DNA of 22,721 nucleotides from Nanobdellota archaeon (GTDB taxonomy: Archaea > Nanoarchaeota > Nanoarchaeia > Parvarchaeales > Parvarchaeaceae), in NCBI GenBank assembly GCA_021796445.1, contig JAKACB010000013.1:1-22721 (forward strand), read 5' to 3'. Below are positions 7,163 through 14,734 of the stretch, in pieces (the stretch's first letter is position 1; every line of letters starts with the position of its first letter). A program made the translations under genes and the position numbers. A model generated the notes under the pieces. That model worked only from the letters and a program-made list of their open reading frames with translations. It did no database searches and was not told the DNA's origin.

Positions 7163-9381
7163 AATTCAAATAAGTTTACTATATTTTTTCTTTCTGCGGT
7201 TCCATATTCTTCTCTTAGCCTGCTTATTATCTCATAATACTGGTCTATTGCAGAAGAAGTAAATTCAGCTTCTAATAATGTAGGGTTATTTGTTTTATTT
7301 GCATAGTCGGATAATAAACTGAGCACATCCCCTCTAGCGTTTATGTTATCTAATACCGCATCCCACTTGCCTGCCCATTCTTCTACTCTCGAGGCTATCT
7401 CTTTTATTACGTAACTGTTCCCTTCAAGTAAATCATTAGATGGATCAAGGCTGTCCTTGTGTATATCATATTTTACCAAGTCTACAAATCCGTTTTCATA
7501 CTGCGGGTCATCTATCCATTCTTTCCTTACCTCAGTTACGTTAAGTACCCTTCTTTTCTCAATTAATCTGTCTTCTGTCCTAATCTTATTTACAGAGACT
7601 ATTAAATCTGTTGCTTTGAAGCTTGTTCTAGGTACACCAAGGTCATTGACAACCCTGTCGAAAACTCCATAAGGGTTTTCACCATGTATGGTTCCCATAA
7701 CTGTATTTGAAAGTGCACCAACACGCATTGCTTCATACAAGGCCTTTGCTTCAGTGCTTCTTACTTCTCCAACAATTAATGAGCTGTCACCCAACCTTAA
7801 AGTTGTTCTTATTCCTTCATCGGCGCTCATTTCCGATTTTTCGCCAGTAATTGCGCTCTGCACCTTTAATGAAAGCATATCATAGCCTAATTTCGTAAAA
7901 GCATCAGTCGGTATTTCCAAAGTGTCTTCTACAGTTATTACTCTATATCTTTTCATAAGAAGAAGCATCAATGCAGTAAGCATTGAGGTTTTACCAGCAC
8001 CCCTCGTGCCGCTTATTAGTATTGTTCTTGCCCCCTCAACGCAGAACCATAGCAGGCCCGCTGTAAAAGGAGATATCATCTGATTGTTTATGAATAGAGG
8101 AATTGTCCAGGGTTTTTCCCTGTGTCTTCTGAATGCTATGCTTACTCCTTCAGGAGAAAGGGGGCGCTGTGCTATTGCAACTCTTGATCTAAATAAATCT
8201 GTTATTAATTCAGTGTCCAGAACAGGGTGGCCTTCATCTAAAGCTCTTCCAGACATCAACCTGAATCTAGAAGTCCAGGCATCTACTTCCTTTGCGTTTG
8301 GTATAATATTAGATGCACATTCTCCGTATTTTGAATGCTTTACAAAAACAGGAGATTTACTTATTGGAGAGTTTATGTATACATCCTCTACCATATCATC
8401 GGACAAAACTATCTCAGTCATACCAAAACCGACAGTAAGTCTTACAAGAATCCTTGCAAGCTTGTCTATGTCCTTGAAGCTTAAGCTATACTTGTTTTTT
8501 GTGCTTATTTCAGAGATCATGTCTTTACTTATCTTAAAGAAAACATCCCTCATTCTAAGTGGGTCTGTAAATTCATTTTCTTGTGGCCTATAATCAATTA
8601 AGTTATTCCTTACTTGATCCAGTATATCATACTCTTCTACATTTAGGAGCAATTCAGGAGGAGAAAGGTGGTATAGATATTGTGATACCCCTGGTATATG
8701 GTATATAGTTACTTCTGTTTGGTCTTCATCTCCTATTTTATAGCTTTCTATCTCAACCGCAGAGAGTGGAGGTTCGGACATTATTCTTGTGTAAGTGAAA
8801 TTAGGCCTTATAAGGGGTTTGAATATGCCTCTGTAAGGTTGTCTGTCCCCTATCTTATACCCTAATATAAGGTTTAAGTTTTTGTTTACAATCTGAATTT
8901 TTTCTATCTCTGAAATTAAGTTGCTAAATTTGTCTAAAAACTCGGAAAATAAATCTGATCCTGAGTTTTCCTGTTTTACTTTAAACTCCCTTAGAAACCT
9001 AAGGCCAAGTACGTATGCTCCAAGCGGGTCCCTTTTTAGGCGGTTGAAAAGTATATAGTTAAACTTTGAAACTTCTTCTGGGAAATTTTTCTGTATATCA
9101 CTGTCAAACGGCTTTGATAAATCCGATTCAAGCATTGCCTTGTACCTATTTGCAAGGTCATTTAAAAGGCTAACCTGATCTTTAGTATAAATATAATTTC
9201 TGTCGCTTACTATTGTAAGAAGTGTTATATCTCCAGATTCTATTATTATGTTTATTACTTTCTCAAATATGTCCTCATTATCCTCTGGATTTGGGTAAAG
9301 AACATCCAAAGGAACTTTATATGTAAGCGAGATCTCTCCCTCTTCCCTGGAAATAGAATAATCCTTGGTTTTTAATTCCAT
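7141..9381 (-). CDS. Type II/IV secretion (FlaI/PilB-like) ATPase
   Basis: A hexameric secretion NTPase that would power assembly by the adjacent platform protein. The catalytic half has Walker A GTRGAGKT (458-465), an Asp box VEDTLEIP (484-491), Walker B-like SLIVGEVR (534-541, with Glu539) and a His box GTIHG (His566). Arg-rich segments near 392-420 (FRSRVAIAQRPLS, SIAFRRHR) match the N2-domain/linker region. About 250-280 extra N-terminal residues precede the conserved core and make it longer (746) than typical FlaI (about 500-550). I do not recognise that region as a known domain. A C-terminal helical tail of about 150 residues follows the core. It lies 27 bp downstream of the sedolisin gene and overlaps the platform gene by 22 bp, so the three form one likely operon. 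Confidence 0.9.
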   Translation of the reverse strand: MELKTKDYSISREEGEISLTYKVPLDVLYPNPEDNEDIFEKVINIIIESGDITLLTIVSDRNYIYTKDQVSLLNDLANRYKAMLESDLSKPFDSDIQKNFPEEVSKFNYILFNRLKRDPLGAYVLGLRFLREFKVKQENSGSDLFSEFLDKFSNLISEIEKIQIVNKNLNLILGYKIGDRQPYRGIFKPLIRPNFTYTRIMSEPPLSAVEIESYKIGDEDQTEVTIYHIPGVSQYLYHLSPPELLLNVEEYDILDQVRNNLIDYRPQENEFTDPLRMRDVFFKISKDMISEISTKNKYSLSFKDIDKLARILVRLTVGFGMTEIVLSDDMVEDVYINSPISKSPVFVKHSKYGECASNIIPNAKEVDAWTSRFRLMSGRALDEGHPVLDTELITDLFRSRVAIAQRPLSPEGVSIAFRRHREKPWTIPLFINNQMISPFTAGLLWFCVEGARTILISGTRGAGKTSMLTALMLLLMKRYRVITVEDTLEIPTDAFTKLGYDMLSLKVQSAITGEKSEMSADEGIRTTLRLGDSSLIVGEVRSTEAKALYEAMRVGALSNTVMGTIHGENPYGVFDRVVNDLGVPRTSFKATDLIVSVNKIRTEDRLIEKRRVLNVTEVRKEWIDDPQYENGFVDLVKYDIHKDSLDPSNDLLEGNSYVIKEIASRVEEWAGKWDAVLDNINARGDVLSLLSDYANKTNNPTLLEAEFTSSAIDQYYEIISRLREEYGTAERKNIVNLFELWLKSKK

Positions 9382-9408
9382 TATTAATATTATACCATCT
9401 CCAGGCTT

Positions 9409-11829
9409 TTATTTATGTTTTCTTCCGTTTTTTCTGCGTCTTATGCGCTCTATTACAAGTAGTACTGCCAATATCAATATTATTATACCAACTATTATAT
9501 ACAATTCATACAAACCTGCAGTAATTGAAAGGGTATTCGAAAGCCCATTTAGGTTATGAAAAGAAAATTTTGAATTATACGCAGTTATTGTCGCATTATA
9601 TAACTTTTGAGGGACATTTAAGAATGTAACACCACCGAATATATTTGTTGAATTTACAAAAGATACATTATCTATTTTTATAGAGACACTGGCTCCAACA
9701 ACAGGTATGCCCAATATTGTTAAAATTTTTAATTTTATGTTTGAAACAGGCAGTGTAACATTCAGGTAATTTTGAGAGTCAGTCTGTAAAGTTTCGTTTA
9801 CATCTAAGTTTATTCCATCATAGCTGGCATTTTGTATCAGGATTTGTGTATTCTTTGCGGCCCACACATAATCGCTCTTATATTTTTCAGTCAGGTTTTC
9901 AGAAGATATATAGAAAGATGAAGGTTTTATAGTGTTGTTCTGTTTTGAAAGAAAATTCAATGTGTAATTGTACTCTTTTACAAAGTTTATGTTTATACGG
10001 CTTTCAAATGATTTAGTCAAATTTATAGAAACGTATCGATTATCGTTTATTACCTGTGGCACTTCACTTATATAAAAGTTAGAATTATTTGTAGAATAGA
10101 TATAACCTCCATCCTTTAACAATGTGTGTTCTTCTTTGATTTTTTTAGATAAAGGGATATGCGTGTAATATGATACATTTGTATATAAACCAGCGGTTCC
10201 ATTTACGAAATTAAAAGTTACTTTTGGATCTTTGTTCCATAAAAAGCTTACATTAAAAGGAGATAGAACTTCTATAGAGTAATCTGAATGCTGAAGTAAA
10301 GTCCCGTTGTCTATATCAAATCCAATAAGCACATCTTGGTAATTAGAATAATTTTCTAGTTTTTGAGCAGATATTGTGAAGGTGCTACCATTCTCAATGT
10401 ATTTGCTGCTGTTGTCTACACCATTATAACTATATTCATTTATCAGGTAGTAAAGGGAAAAATTAACATTTACAGTGCCAGACATGTTTACAAAAAATGA
10501 AACAGTTCTGTTATCACTATTTACAATACCAGAATAAGAATTAAAAACTTTTTTTGAGTTTCCATTAATGTTCTGGGAATAAGCTGTAAGCGTTACTTTC
10601 TCTCCAAAAGTCAGCTTTAGGGCCACAGAACTAGTATAGTTTTTGCCGTTTATACTAAATATCCCATTTACAGGGTCGCTAAAGTAAATTTCATTGGTTG
10701 TATTAGACAGCAATTCAACGAGCGGATAAACATTTGGAGAACCTAATCCTGTAACTTCATTATATTCCCCATCTGCACAGTATGCTCCGTTGCAGCCACT
10801 TGTTATATTGTGGAAAGCCAGACTGCCTGCTCTTGTGTATAAGCTGTATAAATGATTATCAAGGTAGCCCTCATCCCCTTTGACATTCTGATTTATTAAG
10901 GAATCTACTGCAGCCCACGATGGGGCAGCTGCGCTTGTACCATAAAGCCCAACCCAGTTTAAATCGGAGTATACACAAAGTGGGGTTCCGGCGTTGAATG
11001 AAACATCTGGAACCATACGAGATGAACTTATATCCGGCTGGAATGCTGGCCTTGAAAAGAACTGGCTTTGTCCTCCGCCGCTTCCATTCCATCCAACCTC
11101 GGATTCATAACTACTATTTGAGTAAATTGAAAGTGTTGTTCCTCCAACAGCTATAACGTTAGGGCTTGAAGCTGGGAAGTTTACATTTAAAGTGTTATAT
11201 CCATTATAAGCACCGCTGTCGCCGCTTGCCACGAAAACATTTATTCCCTGTGATTGTGCGTATTGAAAAATCTGATTAGCATAGTCAATCGACTGTTGAT
11301 TATAATCAAGTTCTGATGAGCCCCAGCTGAGTGATATAGTATCAACTGGCACATTATTAATCGTATAGTTTACTGTTTCGAAAAGCCAGGAATCATTCGG
11401 AGCTACAATCAAGTAAATTTTTGCACCGGGTGCAATCGAATGTACTACTTCAACATCTAAATCAGTCTCATAAGTCCAATTCTGCGGATCAGAGCTCGGG
11501 CTTCCAAAAGGCTGTTCAACTATCAGATTAGAGCCATTTTTAAGCGGACTTAAACCGTACTGAGAATCAAATGTATTTACATCCTGTTGTATATTTTTAT
11601 CACCGTATGCTACAACTATTGCAACTGACTGCCCACTACCATTTACGCCATCATTATACAATGGGAGAATATCATAAGCTGTTCTTATATTTTGTGGCGA
11701 CAGATATGAGCAAGTTTGACTTTGCAGAGGTATCTCTTGAAAATTCAGGTTTACTCCTTTTGAAGCATGGGCAATAGAAATTGAAAATAAAAATATTGCC
11801 AAAACAATCAATAAGCTTAGTTTCTTCAT
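9409..11829 (-). CDS. Sedolisin (S53 family) serine-carboxyl protease, membrane-anchored, no pro-domain
   Basis: An exported acid protease of 806 residues. A signal peptide (about 1-22, ending in AHA) leads directly into the catalytic domain (about 40-370). Catalytic residues of the S53 family are visible: Glu121 and Asp125 in WTYETDLDVE, the oxyanion Asp204 in ASGDSGA, and nucleophile Ser299 in YGTSAAAP. FHNITSG and VTGLGSPN form the usual C-terminal calcium region, but the expected Asp of FHDIT is Asn341 here. The roughly 180-residue activation pro-domain typical of sedolisins is absent. Residues about 380-765 are a long beta-rich, Asn/Ser/Thr-rich region with many N-glycosylation sequons. 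A transmembrane helix (about 770-792) and a basic tail (RIRRRKNGRKHK) anchor it with the protease outside. It heads the probable operon with the secretion ATPase and platform protein. Confidence 0.92.
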   Translation of the reverse strand: MKKLSLLIVLAIFLFSISIAHASKGVNLNFQEIPLQSQTCSYLSPQNIRTAYDILPLYNDGVNGSGQSVAIVVAYGDKNIQQDVNTFDSQYGLSPLKNGSNLIVEQPFGSPSSDPQNWTYETDLDVEVVHSIAPGAKIYLIVAPNDSWLFETVNYTINNVPVDTISLSWGSSELDYNQQSIDYANQIFQYAQSQGINVFVASGDSGAYNGYNTLNVNFPASSPNVIAVGGTTLSIYSNSSYESEVGWNGSGGGQSQFFSRPAFQPDISSSRMVPDVSFNAGTPLCVYSDLNWVGLYGTSAAAPSWAAVDSLINQNVKGDEGYLDNHLYSLYTRAGSLAFHNITSGCNGAYCADGEYNEVTGLGSPNVYPLVELLSNTTNEIYFSDPVNGIFSINGKNYTSSVALKLTFGEKVTLTAYSQNINGNSKKVFNSYSGIVNSDNRTVSFFVNMSGTVNVNFSLYYLINEYSYNGVDNSSKYIENGSTFTISAQKLENYSNYQDVLIGFDIDNGTLLQHSDYSIEVLSPFNVSFLWNKDPKVTFNFVNGTAGLYTNVSYYTHIPLSKKIKEEHTLLKDGGYIYSTNNSNFYISEVPQVINDNRYVSINLTKSFESRININFVKEYNYTLNFLSKQNNTIKPSSFYISSENLTEKYKSDYVWAAKNTQILIQNASYDGINLDVNETLQTDSQNYLNVTLPVSNIKLKILTILGIPVVGASVSIKIDNVSFVNSTNIFGGVTFLNVPQKLYNATITAYNSKFSFHNLNGLSNTLSITAGLYELYIIVGIIILILAVLLVIERIRRRKNGRKHK

Positions 11830-11915
11830 AGTCTAATCAAACACCATATAAATTTAAAATTATAGTAATTTTGGATATAGAAAAAGTTAAATACTAAGCT
11901 ATTTATTGAAACTAA
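11830..11915. promoter_or_regulatory. Divergent promoter region, sedolisin operon / eL42-eS27
   Basis: These 86 bp separate divergent starts. For eL42, AAAAAG (11881-11886) followed by TTAAATAC (11888-11895) is a BRE/TATA pair ending 21 nt before the ATG, suggesting a leaderless message. For sedolisin, the minus-strand AT block covering 11844-11860 is the candidate TATA region. The two elements are close enough for transcription factors to interfere with each other. Confidence 0.45.
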
Positions 11916-12209
11916 ATGAAATTGCCAAGTCAAGTCAGAAGATATTGTAAATTCTGCAAAGAGCATACTCTTCAAAAGGTGGTCCAAGTTAAGGGCGGAC
12001 AGAGGGGAACTTTGACCGCAGGTAGCCGTAGGAAAGGATGGAATCTTGAGCATGGTTACGGTTCCACACCTTACCCAATGTTTGAGCATGCAAAAAGACT
12101 TGGTATTAAGCAGTCAAAAAGAATAGACTTAAGATATAAATGTACAAAATGCGGTAAAATGACTACCCAGAAGAGGGGTAAGAAAGCAAAGAAATTGGAG
12201 ATAAAATAA
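11916..12209 (+). CDS. rpl44e: Ribosomal protein eL42 (L44e)
   Basis: This large-subunit protein sits near the E site. Its 97 residues hold the expected zinc-ribbon pairs, Cys11/Cys14 (YCKFC) and Cys76/Cys79 (YKCTKCGK), and the family's RIDLRYKC segment and basic KRGKKAKKLEIK tail. The middle section (about 40-62, GWNLEHGYGSTPYPMFEHAK) differs from the shorter GYGGK-type linker usually seen there. The gene precedes eS27 with 1 bp between stop and start, the conserved archaeal eL42-eS27 order. The genes for eIF2 alpha and Nop10 that often follow in archaea are missing here. Confidence 0.95.
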   Translation: MKLPSQVRRYCKFCKEHTLQKVVQVKGGQRGTLTAGSRRKGWNLEHGYGSTPYPMFEHAKRLGIKQSKRIDLRYKCTKCGKMTTQKRGKKAKKLEIK

Positions 12210-12210
12210 A

Positions 12211-12402
12211 ATGGAAGAAATTATATTCAGGCCTTCAGAAGGCAAATTTTCAAAGGTCAGGTGCAATAAGTGCAAAAATGAGCAGGTCATATTTACCAAA
12301 GCTTCAACCGAAGTCAAGTGTTTAGTATGCAATGAAGTTCTAGCTAAACCAACAGGTGGAAAGGCCAAAATACTGGCAGAAGTAATAGAAAACTATTCTT
12401 AA
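12211..12402 (+). CDS. rps27e: Ribosomal protein eS27
   Basis: A 63-residue small-subunit protein with a four-cysteine zinc ribbon: Cys18/Cys21 (RCNKC) and Cys37/Cys40 (KCLVC). The spacing, the QVIFTKASTEVKC segment and the PTGGKAKI ending match archaeal eS27. The ATG lies 1 bp after the eL42 stop (TAAAATGG), so the pair is translated from one message. Confidence 0.95.
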   Translation: MEEIIFRPSEGKFSKVRCNKCKNEQVIFTKASTEVKCLVCNEVLAKPTGGKAKILAEVIENYS

Positions 12403-12476
12403 TTTGTAGCTAAGGGTTTTCTTTAGAGTATACTGCAAGTAATTCAATGCTTAGTTTATTACAAATAAAATCATTG

Positions 12477-12490
12477 TAATATTTATATAT
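12477..12490 (+). promoter_or_regulatory. TATA-like box for the nitroreductase-sec61 beta pair
   Basis: TTTATATA at 12481-12488 lies 24-31 nt before the ATG at 12512, the usual spacing for an archaeal leaderless or very short-leader transcript. The upstream part of the spacer (12403-12476) is AT-rich and holds nothing else I can name. Confidence 0.4.
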
Positions 12491-12511
12491 CATATAATTG
12501 CTTAGAAACTT

Positions 12512-13054
12512 ATGGATGTGTACGATGCAATAACGAAGAGAAGGACAGTATACTCTTTTATAGATAAGGAAGTCAATGAAGAAGTAGTACTAAAATTGAT
12601 AGATGCAGCTGTAAAGTCTCCAACCGCGGGTGGCATTAGAGAGTATGAATTTATAATAGTAACAAATCCAAACACAAAAAAGGAAATAAGCAGGATTTCA
12701 CTTACTCCTCACATAGACTCTGCACCATTCATGGTTGTAGTTATCTGTGATAAGTCAAAAATGGATGCAGTCTTTGATCAAGAAGATAGCGAAACATTCT
12801 GCGTGGAAAACGCTGCACTGGCAATAGAGAATATATTGTTGATGGCAAGTAGCTATGATTTAGGGAGCGCATGGATAGCAACTTTGCAACAAGATGAGAT
12901 AAAAAACCTTCTAGGTATACCAGAGAAATATAAAGTTAGAGGAATTATCCCAATAGGCTACATAAGAGACGACGTAGAAATAAAAAGAATTTCGCCAAAG
13001 GTTGACTTAAGCAGGATAGTCCACATAGAAAAGTTTAATAAGAATAATGAATAG
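12512..13054 (+). CDS. Nitroreductase family FMN oxidoreductase
   Basis: A 180-residue flavoprotein of the nitroreductase fold. The N-terminal YDAITKRRTVYSF block, with Arg10-Arg11, is the usual FMN phosphate-binding start of the family. AAVKSPTAGGIREYEFIIVT corresponds to the canonical APSa-NxQPW segment. DLGSAWIATL and IIPIGYIRDD are the later FMN-contacting blocks. Members act as homodimers that use NAD(P)H to reduce nitro compounds, quinones or flavins, and the physiological substrate cannot be deduced. The canonical NxQPW motif is altered (GIREYE), so substrate specificity may differ. It is followed 11 bp later by sec61 beta on the same strand. Confidence 0.88.
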   Translation: MDVYDAITKRRTVYSFIDKEVNEEVVLKLIDAAVKSPTAGGIREYEFIIVTNPNTKKEISRISLTPHIDSAPFMVVVICDKSKMDAVFDQEDSETFCVENAALAIENILLMASSYDLGSAWIATLQQDEIKNLLGIPEKYKVRGIIPIGYIRDDVEIKRISPKVDLSRIVHIEKFNKNNE

Positions 13055-13065
13055 GTTATAAGAAT

Positions 13066-13230
13066 ATGTTAAATAAAAAAGCACAGACAAGAATGCCTTC
13101 TTCCTTTGGAGGATTAGTGCAGTATTACTCAGATTATAAAAGCAAAATAACAATCAAGCCAAGAACCGTGATAATACTGGGTATAATTTTAGTTATAGTT
13201 GTAGTTGGAATAAAAGCTGTTTTTGGTTAA
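13066..13230 (+). CDS. Preprotein translocase Sec61 beta subunit (archaeal SecG)
   Basis: This short gene codes for 54 residues. The N-terminal part is basic and soluble (MLNKKAQTRMPSSFGGLVQYY). The motif SFGGLVQYYSDYKSKITIKPRTV is the family's hallmark 'aGLvrYydee...ikikP' block. A single hydrophobic helix follows at about 33-51 (VIILGIILVIVVVGI) and ends in KAVFG. Sec61 beta is the small tail-anchored subunit of the archaeal SecYE-beta channel through which secreted proteins such as the sedolisin and pilin would pass. It starts 11 bp after the nitroreductase stop and probably shares its promoter. Its 3' side contains a strong structured element. Confidence 0.88.
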   Translation: MLNKKAQTRMPSSFGGLVQYYSDYKSKITIKPRTVIILGIILVIVVVGIKAVFG

Positions 13231-13240
13231 AAAAATAAAA

Positions 13241-13296
13241 GCAGTTTTTGAGTCCGAGTATGCAAAAACTGCCTTCTAATAAAAAAACTCATACTC
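13241..13296. terminator. H-type pseudoknot-forming element / possible bidirectional terminator
   Basis: GCAGTTTTTG (13241-13250) pairs perfectly with CAAAAACTGC (13263-13272), a 10-bp stem with a 12-nt loop. The last 7 loop bases, GAGTATG (13256-13262), are perfectly complementary to CATACTC (13290-13296). The second stem abuts the first with no gap. The connecting loops are 5 nt (13251-13255) and a 17-nt A-rich stretch (13273-13289). T-rich sequence (TTTTCT) follows. It lies in the spacer between two convergent genes, so it could end transcripts from both. Confidence 0.55.
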
Positions 13297-13347
13297 TTTT
13301 CTAATAATAATTGTATTAAAGTATTTACTAGAAACTATTGGAAACAG

Positions 13348-13680
13348 TTAACTGCCATATTTTTCAATAAAAGAGTCTATATCTTCTCCGTCATTTTCTG
13401 AAACAATCTTTTGCGGAGCAACCACTACTGTCCTTCCCCTTCTGAAATGTACAACAAGCTTAAAAGGAAATCCAGCATAATCCTTTTCCATGTAACCATA
13501 ATAATAAAATTTGCGCTTATTTGTAGATTTTATCTGTAAGAAGATGCACTTTCCATTTTTGAATGCTATTATATCGTATTCACCCAAGCTGCCGCCTGCT
13601 CTTACTACTTTCCACCCTCTTTTTATAAAACTAAGCTTTACGTTTCTTTCAGCACGGTATCCTTTCATTTTGTTGAACAT
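13348..13680 (-). CDS. hjc: Holliday junction resolvase Hjc
   Basis: A 110-residue structure-specific endonuclease that cleaves four-way DNA junctions in recombination. KGYRAERN near the N-terminus contains the family's catalytic Glu11. Asp36 in GEYDIIA and Lys51 in LQIKST complete the restriction-endonuclease-type site. The third acidic position, normally Glu in E-x-K, is Gln49 here, a change tolerated in some PD-(D/E)xK nucleases. I start it at ATG 13680. A TTG at 13686 would overlap the upstream gene's stop codon, whereas the ATG begins 2 bp after it (TGATTATG), consistent with coupled translation. It follows the membrane-bound HTH protein in the same operon. Confidence 0.87.
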   Translation of the reverse strand: MFNKMKGYRAERNVKLSFIKRGWKVVRAGGSLGEYDIIAFKNGKCIFLQIKSTNKRKFYYYGYMEKDYAGFPFKLVVHFRRGRTVVVAPQKIVSENDGEDIDSFIEKYGS

Positions 13681-13682
13681 AA

Positions 13683-14654
13683 TCAAAGCCTTTTTACTTT
13701 ATTCACTCTTCCTTCCTGTTTTATCTTTAATAGCTTATAGTTTGTTAACTTTGATAAAATCTTGCTTACTTTTATCTTAGAAAAGCCAGTCTTTTTTATT
13801 ATGTCTGCTTGATATGTAAAACCTTTTCTATCCACTGCAGAGAGAACTAGTTTCTCGTCATGGTTCAATAAATTTATAGCAAATTTTTTATTTTCTCTTT
13901 TCTTTGTTTTTTTCAAAGGACTTTTTTTGGGTTTTTTATGGTAAAAGTACCAGCCCATTATAACTACGTAAAATATTATTATGGGAATAATATAATCTAA
14001 ATAATAATTTGTGTTTGAAGGTTTTTTACTTACTAATTTTAAGTTATATTCTATCTCAAAAGGCAGGTCGATGTAATAACCAGTAATATTTGGATAACTC
14101 TGGTTTATTAAACTCCAAGAGACCTGAAAATGATTGCCGATAGGTGTTATTATAGAAGTTGGAACATCATAAGCACCAGTTGGTATGTACGCTTTGCTCG
14201 GCAGGAGCATCTTTACTGTCAAAGAGCGAGTAAAACTCGACGGTAGAAAATATATTGTTGAATTGAACGAACCATTCACAGAACTGTAATTTTGATAGTA
14301 ATCATAATGTAGGGTTATAGGCACACCGTTTTTTACATTTTCCACCTCTACTAATATGCAGCTATTTAATACTGAGAAAGTATGGCAGTCTGTTGAAGGA
14401 TATACTTTTAAATTATTTAAACTCGTTAGGTTTTTTATGTTTGAAGGCAGACTTAAATTAAAGTTTGAACTTGAAGAATTGTATAATGTTAATGTGTAGT
14501 TTACTGTAGAATAAGAATAAAAATTGGAGGTTTGAGTAACATTGCTGTATATCTCTACCTGGGAATAAGGCATTGCCGCAGATTTGCCAACCATCGACAA
14601 AAACAGCAATATAACAATCACCAAAATCATCGATTTAAACATATTTATTTTCAT
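13683..14654 (-). CDS. Membrane-anchored winged-helix transcriptional regulator
   Basis: A 323-residue protein with signal-anchor-like N-terminus (hydrophobic 9-21, ending in KSAAMP), then about 185 residues of extracellular beta-rich, Asn/Ser/Tyr-rich sequence with several glycosylation sequons. A transmembrane helix (about 218-238, PIIIFYVVIMGWYF) leads to a strongly basic linker and a cytoplasmic winged helix-turn-helix (about 262-323): LNHDEKLVLSAV, then YQADIIKKTGFSKIKVSKILSKL as the HTH and a KIKQEGRVNKVKRL wing. This layout is known from archaeal membrane-bound one-component regulators, in which an outside domain senses a signal and the HTH binds DNA. Ligand and targets are unknown. 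It is divergent from the eL43-rpoP cluster and upstream of hjc, which it may cotranscribe. Confidence 0.8.
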   Translation of the reverse strand: MKINMFKSMILVIVILLFLSMVGKSAAMPYSQVEIYSNVTQTSNFYSYSTVNYTLTLYNSSSSNFNLSLPSNIKNLTSLNNLKVYPSTDCHTFSVLNSCILVEVENVKNGVPITLHYDYYQNYSSVNGSFNSTIYFLPSSFTRSLTVKMLLPSKAYIPTGAYDVPTSIITPIGNHFQVSWSLINQSYPNITGYYIDLPFEIEYNLKLVSKKPSNTNYYLDYIIPIIIFYVVIMGWYFYHKKPKKSPLKKTKKRENKKFAINLLNHDEKLVLSAVDRKGFTYQADIIKKTGFSKIKVSKILSKLTNYKLLKIKQEGRVNKVKRL

Positions 14655-14734
14655 AATTGCCTTATATTTGGTTTTATACCATTATAATATAATAAACTAA
14701 GCTTTAAATATAAAAAAGTAATAAAGGATGAGAT
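14655..14734. promoter_or_regulatory. Divergent promoter region, membrane HTH gene / eL43 operon
   Basis: For eL43, TTTAAATA at 14703-14710 lies 25-32 nt before the ATG, and GGATGAG at 14727-14733 is a possible ribosome binding site. For the HTH gene, the minus-strand AT block (14679-14693) is a plausible TATA region. The HTH protein could act on this shared spacer, but no clear operator repeat was seen. Confidence 0.4.

Noticed and set aside
8084..8593. Plus-strand open frame of 169 codons
   Set aside because: It is antisense to the well-conserved secretion ATPase core and has no domain pattern or ribosome binding site.
5045..9381. Archaellum locus
   Set aside because: Only ATPase and platform homologues are present. 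No archaellin, FlaH, FlaG/F or preflagellin peptidase is adjacent, so a generic pilus or secretion role is all that can be said.
13241..13296. Known riboswitch (preQ1 or SAM pseudoknot type)
   Set aside because: The element follows genes and precedes none on either strand, and no class-specific conserved bases could be identified.
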